Part shown: positions 1 through 11,712 of the stretch, piece by piece | Numbering within the stretch: position 1 is the first letter of the stretch | How the letters are laid out: every line of letters starts with the position of its first letter | Assembly (NCBI RefSeq): GCF_023159225.1 | Contig: NC_063161.1 | Coordinates: 4,156,274 to 4,220,273, forward strand | Direction: 5' to 3' | DNA length: 64,000 nucleotides | Source: Perognathus longimembris pacificus | Taxonomy: Eukaryota > Chordata > Mammalia > Rodentia > Heteromyidae | Position numbers and translations under genes: made by a program | Notes under the pieces: model-generated | Seen by the model: the letters and a program-made list of their open reading frames with translations, nothing else | Told to the model about the DNA's origin: nothing | The model's database searches: none

Positions 1-129
1 AGCTCAGTCCCTGCGGTCCCCACGCTGCCTCTCCGTCTCGTGGCTTCCTCCCCGGGGGCGCCTGTCCCCACTCCCTGCGTGTCCTTGTGCTCGCTCACTC
101 CTAGCCCAGCCCGCGGTCCCCAGCAAGCC

Positions 130-340
130 CCGCCCATGATAGCACGGATCCTTCTGGCTTTATTTCACTAAATGAGCTACTTCTAAGGAATAGTTCATAC
201 ATTTCAAAAAATCAAATTAAATCTGTATTGATTTGGGATTTTGTTAGCTGCTGTCTTTTTCCCCCAATTGTTTTATTGTGCTAAAAAGCCTGCAATTAAG
301 CGGTACAGAACGTATTCACGATGCCGGGCGTCATCTCCAC
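130..340. promoter_or_regulatory. AT-rich candidate conserved non-coding element
   Basis: A sharply AT-rich, non-repetitive block sits in a GC-rich intron. It contains AAATCAAATTAAATC, CAATTGTTTTATTG and CTGCAATTAAG, all homeodomain/SOX-like words. No open frame or SINE module accounts for it. Its enhancer role is inferred from composition only. Confidence 0.3.
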
Positions 341-851
341 CGTTCTGCTCATCTTACGGAACTCACAAATGTTAAGCTGACGTCTAGGCGAGGGCTCGGA
401 GCAGCGTGTGGACCAGGCTAATGAGAGCAGCATTTCCCTGGCCGCCCCTCCCCCCCACGGTGCCATCGCCTGCTGTGGGACAGGGCGGTGGTGCCCTGTC
501 CACGGGATCGTCAGGTGACCGGCGCGCCACCCGCCCTGGCACGGCCTGCAGAGAGAGGGCGGCGCTCAGAGGCTACATGGCCGGGGCTTGTGGCTCCGCC
601 TCCTTTCTGCTGGCCACACCCCCCACCATCGGGGCCAGAGGAGAAGGAATGAGATGGGGCCTGTCCTGGTGTCTGTCTGCCAGGTGCAAGGCACCCAGGA
701 AGAGCACGCGGGACGATGGGGGGGGGCACAAGAAAGCCGGAGTCCCCCGGGAGGGAGGGCAGTGTGGTGGAAGTGATCCGGCGGAGGAGGGGCTGTGCTG
801 AGGTCCTGAACCGACACCAAGCCAGCCAGGAGACAGGCGCCACCGTGACCC

Positions 852-947
852 GGCCAGAGGAGACCGCAGGCGGGAACTGCTGGGCCAGAGGAGACCGCAG
901 GCGGGAACTGCTGGGCCAGAGGAGACCGCAGGCGGGAACTGCTGGGC
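852..947. repeat. 31-bp tandem triplication
   Basis: Three near-identical 31-bp units begin at 852, 883 and 914, each starting GGCCAGAGGAGACCGCAGG. It is a short intronic minisatellite. Confidence 0.9.
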
Positions 948-2459
948 ACGGGGCCGGGAGGACGACCCTCCCCCGACAATCACTGCTGAGCAGAAGGCGA
1001 CAGGAAAGCGGATCACGAAGGCCAGGCACGCCGCGCACCTTCCTGGTCCCGAAGGCAGCGTTTAGTAGGACGACACCCCAGGCAGGCCTGGACTTGAGGA
1101 CGCTCCCGGGACTGCGAGGAGGAGAGGGGCTGCAGGAGGCAAGCCTGCAAGCTTCGACACGCGCGCTAGGCCCTCCGTGGTCTCGGGACTGGGAGGAACC
1201 GCGGGCTGGAGAGAGATGGCACCAGCGGCTGCCAGCTGCTCCTGGGTGCTTCTGCTACGCCATGCCAAGAAACCAGGCAGCCCCCCCCCACCCCAGTGCC
1301 GAGCAGCGCACACCTGCCTAGGGCGCCTGGACTCAGCCACAGGGCCTTGGCCGGCCACCAGCTGGCGCACGGGATAGTGCCAGACACTAAACACACACGG
1401 AGGGCGCCCTGCAAGGAGAAGCAAAGTGCTCTGCAGTACACCGCACACTCACTCCAGAGAGCTCAGCAAAGCACCCCCGAAGCGGAGAGGCCCGGCCACA
1501 GGGGTGCTCAGTGGCATGTTCTTGCTCCCCACGTTGAGGTGACATCTCCTCATCGTCACCGTGACACCCTGGCTCCGGCAGAGGGCGCGTGGTGAGCACG
1601 GGCCTCCATCCCCATCACGGTGGTCAGAACCACCACCCCCCCCGCAGCCCTATCAGGATGGCGGCCGCACCCACGGGTGGTGATGGGCGTCCTCCCGAGG
1701 GAATGGGAGCACCACAGCCCAGGGGCCCTGCGGCGCTGGGGCCAGCATGGCCCCCCGAGGTCAGCTCACTCTCAGAACAAGAAGCTCCCAGAAGTGGGAA
1801 GGCAGACGCAAAGAAGAAAATACCCCTCTGTTCTTTTGAAAATGTACTAGAAAACTTAGACAAAGGAAGAACCTTTCCACACCCATTATTCTCTCCACAT
1901 TTATTAAGTGCCTCCGAAGCGAAGTGCACTTGTTCAGAGCTTTGGGCTGGTCTGGGGGAGCTGGTGTGCCCTGCGGAAGTGAATTCATCATTTCCAAGCC
2001 GCACGAGATTGGTCCTCCAGTATTGTATTTCTCACACCAAGTCTGTGGCTCATCCCGTGGCTCTGTCCAGTGGAGCCTTCCCTCCCGGGGAGGGACTTGG
2101 GAATCGGGCTGGCTTCCCGAGGTGACCTTATCATCACGGTCAGGGAGGGCGCGTCCACCCAGCAGGCAAGGCTGCGCTGCCCCAGAATCACGGCTGGGCT
2201 TCCGGAGCCTTCTGCCCGGGGCTGGTCTGGCCTCCTAGTCCCGCACCCCAGCAGTGAAAGGAGGAGCTGCGAGGCTGGGGTCGGGGTCGCAGGGCCCTGT
2301 GCTCAGCTGGGCTTTGGAAGGACGACTACCGAGCAGCCCCGCCTCCCCCCATCAACGCTGAGCAGCCACTGTGAGGCTTTCTTGTAAGCGCCAGGCAGGC
2401 CCTGTGCTCTGTCCCGGCATTCCAGAGCTGCGAGGCGGCCTCGCTAGTGCGCGCGTAAC

Positions 2460-3209
2460 CAGATGAACGCGCACACCTCGCTGTGTCCAGATAAACGCGT
2501 ACACCTTGCTGAGTCCAGATGAACACGTACACCTCGCCGTGTCCAGATGAACACATACACCTCGCCGTGTCCAGATAAACACGTACACCGCGCCGTGTCC
2601 AGATAAACACGTACACCGCGCCGTGTCCAGATAAACACGTACACCGCGCCATGTCCAGATGGGAACATGTACACCTCGCCGTGTCCAGATGAATGCGTAC
2701 ACCTCGCCGTGTCCAGATGGGAACATGTACACCTCGCCGTGTCCAGATGAATGCGTACACCTCGCCGTGTCCAGATGGGAACATGTACACCTCGCCGTGT
2801 CCAGATGGGAACATGTACACCTCGCCATGTCCAGATGAATGCGTACACCTCGCCGTGTCCAGATGGGAACATGTACACCTCGCCGTGTCCAGATGGGAAC
2901 ATGTACACCTCGCCGTGTCCAGATGAATGCGTACACCTCGCCGTGTCCAGATGGGAACATGTACACCTCGCCGTGTCCAGATGAATGCGTACACCTCGCC
3001 GTGTCCAGATGAATGCATACACCTCACCATGTCCAGATGGGAACATGTACACCTCGCCGTGTCCAGATGAATGCGTACACCTCGCCATGTCCAGATGAAT
3101 GCGTACACCTCGCCCTGTCCAGATAAACATGTACACTTCGCCGTGTCCACATGGGAACATGTACACCTCGCCGTGTCCAGATGAATGCGTACACCTCGCC
3201 GTGCCCAGC
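2460..3209. repeat. Minisatellite, mixed 28/30-bp units
   Basis: About 25 units of two interleaved types share a core reading TACACCTCGCCGTGTCCAGAT. One type continues GAATGCG (28 bp) and the other GGGAACATG (30 bp). Because the units mix lengths, several frames stay open on both strands, giving antisense open frames of up to about 400 codons. These are repeat artefacts with no splice or family evidence. Confidence 0.93.
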
Positions 3210-3389
3210 GAGAGCTCTGGGCAGCAAGATACTGAGCAGAATCAGAACCCATTGTAAGCCCTGTGGAGCCAGGGGTGGGGCTCAGGCAGCCCAGTCCAGA
3301 GCAGAAGAGCTCCATACCCCGAGGCCCCTGATTCCACGGAAAGAGCCTGAGACCACAGCTGGGCACAGGGCAGGATGCCCCGCTCACCT

Positions 3390-3668
3390 GGAGGCGCTCC
3401 CTTCGGGCCACGCCCACCGGGAGGCTGTCACTGCAGGCCCCGCCCACCTGGAGGCTGTCACTGCAGGCCACGCCCATCTGAAGGCTCTCTCCCACAGGCC
3501 ACGCCCACCGGGAGGTTGTCCCCGCAGGCCCCACCCACCGGGAGGCTGTCCCTGCAGGCCCCGCCCACCGGGAGGCTGTCCCCGCAGGCTCCGCCTACCG
3601 GGAGGCTGTCCCCGCAGGCTCCGCCCACCGGGAGGCTGTCCCTGCAGGCCCCGCCCACCGGGAGGCTC
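3390..3668. repeat. Minisatellite, 30-bp unit
   Basis: About nine imperfect copies of a unit reading CCGCCCACCGGGAGGCTGTC followed by CCYGCAGGCC. It lies 180 bp after the previous minisatellite but shares no unit with it. Confidence 0.92.
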
Positions 3669-3900
3669 CAGCCTTCTTTCATCTGGTGGCACTCAGCTAT
3701 TCTTGATGTGAAACCAACTTCGCAAAAACACTCCTAACAATGTCATTGAAGTGCACCGAAGGGAGCCCTCGCCCTCACGGGAGACGGCCCTGGGGCTGTG
3801 CAGGGTTCTGGTGTGGGAACGTTGTGGTGATGCGCGTGTGGAATTGGTATTCACACACAGACATCTCACATGAGAGTGCTGTATCAAGATTCCAGTACAG

Positions 3901-4106
3901 GGGCTGGGGATATAGCCTAGTGGCAAGAGTGCCTGCCTCGGACACACGAGGCCCTAGGTTCGATTCCCCAGCACCACATATACAGAAAACGGCCAGAAGC
4001 GGCACTGTGGCTCAAGTGGCAGAGTGCTAGCCTTGAGCGGGAAGAAGCCAGGGACAGTGCTCAGGCCCTGAGTCCAAGGCCCAGGACTGGCCAAAAAAAA
4101 AAAAAA
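3901..4106 (+). mobile_element. IDL-Geo SINE
   Basis: A full-length dimeric SINE. The tRNA-like left monomer has an A box around TAGCCTAGTGG and a B box GGTTCGATTCC. The Geo right monomer runs from GGCCAGAAGCGGCACTG to CCCAGGACTGGCC, then poly(A). A perfect 15-bp target duplication AAGATTCCAGTACAG flanks it at 3886-3900 and 4105-4119, so it is a fairly recent insertion. Confidence 0.93.
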
Positions 4107-4589
4107 GATTCCAGTACAGAAAGAGACCATGGAAAGCTCCTGGGCACAGGGGACGTGGGGTCTGCCACCGGTAGGAAGCAAGGTCAAGGCCAAGTGCAGA
4201 GAAGCCCCTTGGTGCCCGACCGGCAAGTATCAGACACCGCGAACCTTGGGTGGGAGAGGTGGGAGCTGCATGAACAGGATCTTGGTGGAGGGAAGTTCAC
4301 CTTGGAGTTTCACGACCACGAGGCTCCGGCTCACAAAGAGCCCTTCACAGAGGCTCAAGTGGCCAAACTCCAGCACAGCCTGAAAAAGTGTTTCCCGTGG
4401 CTCCATCCACGGACAGACTGCCCGTCTTAGGGGAACCCAGGAAGGGTTCCGGCCCTGCCCGTTCTGAAGAGCAGTTGCCTGAGCCATCAGGCCTTCCTCC
4501 AACAAGATGGCACCAGGGAGAATTCCTCGCATCGCTGGCCGAGTCTCCCGCGGGACTGGCCTGGAGATTGTGTCCTTACCCTGCCCTCA

Positions 4590-5100
4590 TCTCTTGGGCT
4601 AAATTCCTATGTTCTAAAATTCCTGCAAGAATGGGTGCAAAAGCCCAAGACTCCCTCAGCAAAGTGGAACAATTGCTGCGGACATAGCCAAATTGTGTGC
4701 ACTACTGAAATGCTATGTGTACAATAACGGGGCAGAATGATCTGATTATATCATAAATTAATGGCCAATGCTGAAATGCAAATGCAAGTTTTTATGGGGC
4801 TTCTGTTTATGAGCTCATTTTCCCTGGCACATCTGTTGCTGAGCCATTTTAAAATTCAACCTTTATAGGCAAGTTGATTTTTTTTTAATGTTGCACAAAG
4901 GATTATATAATGAAGGGGTGAGGTTATGTAAGCTGAATTAACTCTCTTATTATTCACATTCATAACAATATTTTAGTTGCAATTGTGCAATCTGGTCTCC
5001 CGCGCACTGCGATGAGAAGAGCATGTTTATGATCTTTATTAATGAAGTAATTAAGAAGTGCCTTTTCATTCAGTTCAAGCATCAAGCAGGTGAGGGACAC
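4590..5100. promoter_or_regulatory. AT-rich candidate enhancer block
   Basis: About 500 bp of AT-rich, non-repetitive sequence with TAAT-core and octamer-like words: TATCATAAATTAATGGCC, GAAATGCAAATGCAAG, TTGTGCAATC and TTAATGAAGTAATTAAG. It is unlike the GC-rich intron on both sides, has no coding signature and carries no SINE. The pattern is typical of deeply conserved vertebrate non-coding elements. Conservation itself cannot be shown here. Confidence 0.42.
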
Positions 5101-5149
5101 CGTCACACACCACTGTAGAACAGCCCCTCCGGGAGGGCACAGCCTGCGA

Positions 5150-5395
5150 AGTGCCCCCGCACGCTGAAGGCCCCCCGCACACTGGGGCTCCCCCTCCCGC
5201 ACACTGGGGCCCCCCTCCCGCACACTGGGGCCCCCCCTCCCACACACTGGGGGCTCCCCGCATACTGGGGGTTCCCCGCACGCTGGGGGGTCCCCGCACC
5301 CTGGGAGTCCCCGCACACAGCCCCCACCACACGCTGGGAACCCCCAGACGCTGCCCTCCCCCCGCCCCCCCCCCCCCCGCACACTGGGAGGTGCT
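5150..5395. repeat. Imperfect C-rich tandem repeat
   Basis: Units of about 17-21 bp built on CCCGCACACTGGGGC with variable C runs, ending in a C homopolymer near 5365-5378. Confidence 0.8.
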
Positions 5396-7206
5396 CTAGG
5401 AAGCTGTCCACCCAGCTGGGACCTGGGCCACGGCCGGACGTGACTAAAGCACAGCCACCCCTGACACGGAGTCCCAGGATTTCACACCCCAGGCAGGCCT
5501 TGCGGGCATGGGCCCCCGGAGGCAGGAGGAGGGATCATGCTATCTAGACCTAAAGAGGAGGGAGAGGCTTCTGGGGAAGATTCGGTGCTGCTAGAGTGAG
5601 TGAGTCTGTCTGTCTGTCTGGGGCGGGTCATGCCATCAGCAGCCCTCTGCTAGGAGCCCGGGGGGGTTCTGTGGGGGGCTGTCTCGGCCATAGGCTGCAG
5701 TGTTCTGTCACTGAGATGAGGCTGGCCTGGGTCTTGATGTCCTGACACAGGGAGAGATGCACAGCCCTGGAGCCGTGGGAGCTCAGGATGTGGCACACGC
5801 ACACACGCATGCACACGCATGCACGCCCCAGTAGGAATTAAACTGCCCTTCTGCTGCCTTCTTATCGACATTTGCAGGGCCTCTGCCTTGGACAACACCC
5901 CCCAGCACGGGGCTCACTGCGCCCTGGGGCGGCCCTGGCGGGTGGAGCCCACGGGGCTCTTCGTGGGTGTGTCACTTGGTTGTAGAAGTGGAGCTTTCCT
6001 TGTGGCTGGCATTGACAGTCACGCTGGTCACAGGTACCTGGGAAGGTCCTCGTGGCTTGGTCTTAACCCCGGGGTTGTTCAGGCTGTCTGGGGCCCGGCA
6101 GAGAGCACCCCAGCCAAGTGGAAGAACCCCACAGAGGGCCCCTTCCTCCCCCTGGGGCGTGTGGACAGAGCCACGGCAGGGGAAGCTGCAGGTGCGTCAG
6201 CTGAGAGGCCCCGGCTTCCGCCCGGCCCCTGGCTCTGGGCGGCCGACAGCCTCCTGGCCCCAGCATGCAGTGGCCCGAGCAGCTGGCCTTCCGGAACTCC
6301 ACCGCTCCTCCCCCAGAACGCAGCAAAGCAGGCCGCTGTCTTCACTCTGTCCCGGGAGCGCCGGGCTAGCCGGCAGGAGAGCCGCACCACTGGAGAATCA
6401 GGGTGCCCAGAGCTGACACCCCACCACCAGCGTCCCCTCGGGAGGTCAGGCTCCGAAGATCGCCTAACTATACATCGCGTTCCACGTAGCTGAGTTTATC
6501 TGGGGAAAAAACACACCTGCAGATGCCGTTTCTATCGATTAGTCGAGAAGCCAGGAGCTTTATGTGAAGGGGAAAAAAAAAAAGCCTTTTTTTTTAATAA
6601 AAGAAAGAAAATTGACAACTTGCCTTAATTTTTTTATTAAGGCAATTTTTTGCTATTTGAATAACATTAGGAGATTAAAAAAATCTCATTATGCCCCTTT
6701 TAATGAATTTTAATTCAGAAAAAATTACAATAATAGAAAATGACACAAAAGGCATATAACCGACTTTTTATCTTGTTTTCTTTCTCGTCTCTCTTGTTGG
6801 CTGTGTGTCACTGGCTTCTCTTCAGAGGGAAAGTGGGGGTTTTTACCATCCTTGAAATCAAGTGGCCTTCACTTACTCAGGTTTTAAGATGGAATATGCT
6901 TTCTGAAGGGTTTTCTTTTAAGCCAGTTGAGTGTGTGGAGGGGTGTTCTCAACTTCCTTCATGGTGACTGTCCCTCCAGTTCCAGGCTGTGACTTGGCCG
7001 TGTTCTCTCGGGCTGGGTCATCCAGGAGGCAAATCTTCCATTGATTAGAGTAACAGGTCTCAGTCCCCTCGAGGGCGGGCAGGTCAGGAGAGAGGCGGAG
7101 GAGGACAGAGCTCCCCGGCTGCAGTGCGGGGGGGGGGGGGGATGGAGGGGGGGCCCGAGCCAGCCTTCACAGCTACCAACGAGAGCTCTGCTCTTCTTCC
7201 TTACAG

Positions 7207-7401
7207 CTACGACACCGAGGGCAAAGGCTACGTCACTTACCAAGAGTTTCTACACAAGTTGGGTATTAGCTTCTTGCCTGCGGTCCACCGGCCCTATACA
7301 GAGGACTATTTCAACTTCCTGGGCCACTTCACGAAGCCCCAGCAGCTCCAGGAAGAAATGCAAGAGCTGCATCAGGCCACAGAGAAGACCATGCTGGCCA
7401 G
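7207..7401 (+). CDS. EFCAB6: EFCAB6 coding exon (first in window)
   Basis: Acceptor TTCCTTACAG|C and donor GGCCAG|GTGGGT bound 195 nt. The first base completes a split codon, then 64 residues follow and AG is left over (phase 2). The peptide begins with an EF-hand loop, YDTEGKGYVTYQEF, whose entering helix must lie on an upstream exon outside the window. Loop position 5 is Lys rather than an acidic or Asn/Ser ligand, so Ca2+ binding is probably weak. The second half, GHFTKPQQLQEEMQELHQ, is a conserved inter-hand linker in EFCAB6. Phase matches the next exon at 11052. Confidence 0.95.
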
Positions 7402-7747
7402 GTGGGTTCACAGGCATGGGGGCTGCGTCTGCGCGGTCTGTGTCCGTGCACCTGGCACGAAATGTCGCTTTGGAATGGTGCCTTTCAACCTGTGCTGGCA
7501 AAGTTACCATGAGAATTGTTTCACTCACTCACTGCCTTCGCTTACCTAGAAGCTGGTGCTGAGCCAGAGAACGGCGTCCTGCCTCGCCCGGTCATCGCAT
7601 CCCTCCCGTGCGGTGTGGGTTACTCTTGACGGCCGCCCTTTCTGGTTGTGCACCACATAGGGCCCGGCCCAGTTCAGAGGATGCTTGTTGCTTTCTCCTG
7701 TCACTAGTGATGGGATGGGTGGACTGGATACATGTGTGAAAGGCTAG

Positions 7748-8091
7748 GTGGTGGATGGATGGATGGGTGCATAGATGGGTGAGTGGATGGATGGGTAGTT
7801 GGATGGATGGGTGGGTGGGTGGATGGATGGATGGGTGGGTGGATGGATGGATGGATGGGTGAGTGGATGGATGGGTGGGTGAGTGGATGGATGGGTGGGT
7901 GGATGGGTGGGGGGGTGGATGGATGGATGGGTGAGTGGATGAATGGGTGGGTGGATAGGTGAATGGATGGACAGATGGATGGATGGATGGGTGGATGGAT
8001 GGATGGATGGATGGATGGGTGGGTGAGTGGATGGATGGACAGATGGATGGATGGATGGGTGGATGGATGGATGGATGGATGGATGCTAGGC
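7748..8091. repeat. GGAT/GGGT tetranucleotide repeat
   Basis: About 340 bp of GGAT with GGGT, GAGT and GACA interruptions. Its antisense reading gives His/Pro/Ser-rich open frames that are not genes. Confidence 0.96.
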
Positions 8092-9269
8092 TGGTAAAGT
8101 GTGTCTTGAGAGAATATGCAGTGGTGTGTGGGAAATGTTTGTGTGGAAGAGGGGTGGCACTTTGATGCTTTCCCAAGGTGAAAACTCCCCTGTCGTATTT
8201 TTAGCATTCATAACACAGGAGACAATTATGCTGTAGGAGATGTGGCCATAGAATAACCGGACAGGTGAGTCCCACTGCGACCCATCCACAGGCCCTGCAC
8301 GCGTGGCTCTGCCGTGGCTCACCGTTGTTCATCTGTCCCCTGCCTTGTCATTGCAAATGGCAGGACTCACTCTGTCCCCAGAGTTCCTGAGCAAATGGAT
8401 GTGTTGCTGTTAAAGAATTCCCAAAGGGAATAACACCAAGGACAAGGAAAAGAGACACAATAATGAAGTAGGGTTTAAGAGGAAAGCCATGGGCACACAC
8501 CCCCCGAGTTATGTCTAAGCTACTGAGTCACAGAGCCGGAGGGAGGGGAATGGAGTTTGTGAAATCCATCGTAAACTGTGTGCCCGCTCAGGATGCATCA
8601 AATACGCCATAAAACTGATGAAGAAGTGGAATTTATCTTCAGCAGACAGGGCTGGCCTCATTACCCACTCCTGTCTTCAGCTCGCGTCGCTCCCGTCCAG
8701 TGCGGATAATGAGGATCTGGGGGGGGGGGGCTCCCGCCTCGGCGCTCCCACACAAGGCACGCTCGTGTGCCCCCAGTTGTGGGGATTGCGGGGAGCCGCG
8801 TGCGCCTGACGCCCGTTCCAGCTCTCGTGCCCCTCAGGCTCAGCTAGTGAGCGCACGCCCGACGCCCCGGCTTGCTCGCCGTTTCCTCGGAAGGCCGAGG
8901 TTCCCTTGGCCCCGCAAGCTCGCCTTATGCGGCAATTCGCCATCAGCGGGACCTTCAGGGCCCCCCGACCCCCAAATCCAGGGTCCCTTTTACGCCGTCC
9001 CATGCTCACGTGCAGGTGTATTGCAAGTGGAAGTCGTGATGAATTCAGGGATGGAAGCGCTCGGTCTGTGCTTGGAGCCTAAGGGAGTTCATTTCATCCG
9101 GAGTGTCCCCTTTGCAGAGTCTCCTTTGCAGACTTCTCTTCCCGGCCTTGCTTTCTCTTTGTTGCTAGCGTCTGAGTAGAAGATTGAGAATCAGAATAGC
9201 CACACACCACGGGCAGGCCTGTCCTAGGATGCACACGGAGAGGGGTGGGGAGCAAAGCCAGCAGAGCCG

Positions 9270-9322
9270 GCGGGGGGGGGGGGGGGGGGCGGGGAGGGGG
9301 AGAGGGGGGAGGGGAAGGGCCT
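9270..9322. repeat. G-rich tract (G4-prone)
   Basis: Long G runs, including one of more than 15 G, interrupted by C or A. It is likely prone to quadruplex formation and to sequencing length error. Confidence 0.8.
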
Positions 9323-10194
9323 GGCTGCTGGCCTGAGGCAGCATTGTCCTCCTCCTCTGGCTCACCATGCAGACCAGGGGCCCGGCCGCCCCCCCCCAGC
9401 AGCTGCGTGGCTCCGTGTGGACCCACCCCGTCTCCGTTCGGGGGTGCTCTGTGATGGCACCCCGGGCCTCACGGGCGTGGCGCACAGGGTTACTCTGAAA
9501 GGGAGCTCATTACCGCCTCAAAGCCAGCCCACAAAATGCCGAACGCCTCAGTGTTCTAAAAATACGCACCCCCCCCCCCCATGTGATATTCTCCTACCTT
9601 CGTTTGCTTTCGTTTGGAAGGACTGAGCAGGCCGCAATAGCCTCGATGACAAGCGGGCTCTCTTGTGACCTGCGGCTGTACTCAGCACACGTGGAAGAGA
9701 ACCCGGAGGCCGGGGGGCCCCGGGGCTCACCCCTGGGGGCCAGGGCTGAAGGGCTGGGCGGGTGGATCCTGGACACCGCTCGGGTCCGCCCCACCCGTTC
9801 ATGCGCCCACTTCACTGGGCCCCCCGGGGTTCTGGCTCCGCTGCTTCCGCAGGTTGTGTTCTCCAGACACGCTCCAGGGCTGTCCTGTCCCCCACAAAGC
9901 TACCCGTGGGGACAGCGAGGGGACCAGGACAGCGGTGGGGACCCACAGACCCCGAGGCCCATCCCTCCCTGAGGAGTGGCCTGGAGCCCTCAGAGCCCTG
10001 TATGCTGGCCTCGTCCTCCGTGGGGGCGGGGGGGGGGAGAGGAGCTGAACTTAGAGAAGTGACACTCAGTCACTGCAGGTCAGAGGTCAAGTGCCTGGGT
10101 CGTCAGAGGTCACAACCTCTACACCGGCTCAGTCCTCTAGCAGAAGTGGAGGCATTTCCCCGAACCAGATCACAGAGGTTCGAATAGTATGCAG

Positions 10195-10375
10195 GAAAAT
10201 CAAACCCACAGCCGGGCTGAGAGCTGAGGATTGCGGTTCAGAGCCAGCCCGAGCAGGAAAGACCACGAGGCTCTCATCTCCAATTAATCAGCGCAAAGCG
10301 GAGAGCGGAGCCGCGGCTCAAGGGGCAGAGCGCCAGCCTCGGGGACAGCCTCCAAGCCCCCGAGTTCAGTGCGCA
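10195..10375 (+). mobile_element. Diverged Geo-tailed SINE with 7SL/B1-like head
   Basis: A diverged + copy. The head remnant reads GAGCTGAGGATTGCGGTTCAG, then comes an internal GGCTCTCATCTCCAATTAAT, then a Geo-like GCGGCTCAAGGGGCAGAGCG and CCCGAGTTCAGTGC. Many substitutions indicate an old insertion. Confidence 0.65.
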
Positions 10376-11051
10376 GGGAGGGGGCAGCCAGGCACCCGCC
10401 TGCCGGTGCCCACGACGGGGAGGTGCCTGCTCCCGGGCGAGGCGCTCCTGGCGCCGTGACCCTCCTCTCCTCACTCCTGCCGTGGGGCCCGGGCGCTGGC
10501 TGCTCCCTGCAGGCGCCTCCCTTCCCGGTCTTTGCTCAGGGGTGCACCGCCCAAGGCCCTACCAGCCAGGTGTCCACCTGCACCGCCCAAGGCCCCACCA
10601 GCTGTCCAGCCCCCTTGCTGGCTCTTCTTTCCCACTAACGCATGCGCACCGTGTGATTATCTCCCGTGTTCCCAGTGTCTGCCATGAATGTAACTTCTCC
10701 TAGCGGTGGCTGCCTCGGTCTACAGGCACCCAATGCCCAGAATTCGTGGGACAGGGACCACACGCACAGCAAGGCGTAGTTCCTGTCTGCAATAATAGCT
10801 CTTTATCTTAAAACCCTTGGCTCCATTTTTGCATTGCCAATCTTAGTAAAGAAGACAAAGTTGAAATTTTGCTAATACAATTTTGCTAATAATACTAGTA
10901 GTAATAAGGCAATATAGACATTTTCCCCCGCGATACTCTTCACGTAAACGTTTCGGCCAGCCCGGTTGCGGGGCCCGCGACGGAGGCCTCACTGCACGTG
11001 TTCCAGCGAGGCTGCTGGTTCTTGGGGTGTCTGAAGCATTTTCTCTTCCAG

Positions 11052-11207
11052 GGCTAAGCTTATGGAACATTATAAAGAGATCAGCAAAGCTCTCAGCACG
11101 CAAGACAAGGCCAGGACCGGCTCTCTGTCCCTCTCCCGGCTGCAGAGGCTGCTGCAGGACTGTGGCTGCCCCCTGAAGGAAGAGGAGCTCACCCGGGTTC
11201 TCAGCAG
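11052..11207 (+). CDS. EFCAB6: EFCAB6 coding exon
   Basis: Acceptor TCTTCCAG|GGCTAAG and donor CTCAGCAG|GTTGGA bound 156 nt, phase 2 to phase 2. The peptide runs AKLMEHYKEISKALSTQDKA, then a helix-loop-helix-like SLSRLQRLLQDCGCPLKEEE. This is an EF-hand pair member whose loop lacks several Ca2+ ligands. The split Arg codon joins cleanly to 7401 and the split Ser to 16950. The TG repeat starts just inside the following intron. Confidence 0.93.
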
Positions 11208-11282
11208 GTTGGAGTGTGTGTGTATGTGTGTGTGTGCACGTGCATGTGTGCAGACATGTACGCACAAGCGTGTGTGCATCAG

Positions 11283-11492
11283 TACTGGGGCTTGAACTCA
11301 GGACCCCGCGCTCTGACTTAGTGTTTTTGCTCAAGGCTAGAGCTGCACCTCTTGAGCCACAGCACTACCTCTTGCTGGTTATTTTAAGAGTCTCACAGGC
11401 TTTGACGCCCAGGCTGGCTTTGAACCGTAATCCTCACGTCTCAGCCCCCAGAGTAGCTGGGGTTACAGGTGTGAGCTACTGGTGCCTGGATG
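11283..11492 (-). mobile_element. Geo-tailed SINE with 7SL/B1-like head
   Basis: Read in reverse complement, the head resembles CACCAGTAGCTCACACCTGT, followed by a central AGACTCTTAAAATAACCAGC and a Geo tail with GTGGCTCAAGAGGTG and TGAGTTCAAGCCCC. This is the dominant second SINE type in the window. Confidence 0.82.
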
Positions 11493-11640
11493 GTTCGTTG
11501 CTTTTGTGGAGAGCAACTTTTAGGAAAAGTCCATTTCCCCCAGTCTTGAAACGTTCTGGCCGGCAGGCCGCTCCTGGGCCTTCTCCCGGCTCCGCTCAAG
11601 CAGCCTTCGACTCGGAGGCGACCTGAGCTGCCTCCGCAGA

Positions 11641-11712
11641 GCTCGAGGGCTTACCTCGAGTGTGCCAGGTGCTGGGTTCTAGGTTCTATCCCCAGCAGTG
11701 CAAAAACAAACC
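11641..11712 (+). mobile_element. ID-like SINE fragment
   Basis: The fragment GAGGGCTTACCTCGAGTGTG and GGTTCTATCCCCAGCAGTGC, followed by an A-rich tail, resembles the 3' half of an ID/IDL monomer with a decayed B box. Confidence 0.55.

Larger units (their letters stand above)
1..7206 (+). other. EFCAB6: EFCAB6 intron, 3' part
   Basis: I found no exon with both splice sites and an EF-hand-like peptide upstream of 7207. The stretch holds two AT-rich enhancer-like blocks (130-340 and 4590-5100), a 31-bp triplication (852-947), two minisatellites (2460-3209, 3390-3668), a C-rich repeat (5150-5395) and one IDL-Geo SINE (3901-4106). Open frames here follow repeats or GC-rich sequence and have no recognisable protein. 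Confidence 0.7.
7402..11051 (+). other. EFCAB6: EFCAB6 intron
   Basis: A 3.65 kb intron holding a GGAT repeat (7748-8091), a moderately AT-rich block around 8370-8640, a CpG-rich stretch at 8740-9000, a G run (9270-9322), a diverged Geo-tailed SINE (10195-10375) and an AT-rich run at 10780-10930. No exon was recognised. Confidence 0.75.

Noticed and set aside
2326..3534. 402-codon open frame on the - strand (and several others nearby)
   Set aside because: It runs straight through the 28/30-bp minisatellite, has no splice context or family resemblance, and equivalent frames are open on both strands.
3901..4106. tRNA gene signal (A and B boxes)
   Set aside because: The boxes belong to the tRNA-derived left half of an IDL-Geo SINE with poly(A) and target duplications. 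The same holds at 28924, 35012, 36032, 49151 and 61271.
6740..6967. 75-codon hydrophobic + frame upstream of the first EFCAB6 exon
   Set aside because: AT-rich intronic sequence with no acceptor/donor pair in phase with 7207 and no EFCAB6 similarity.
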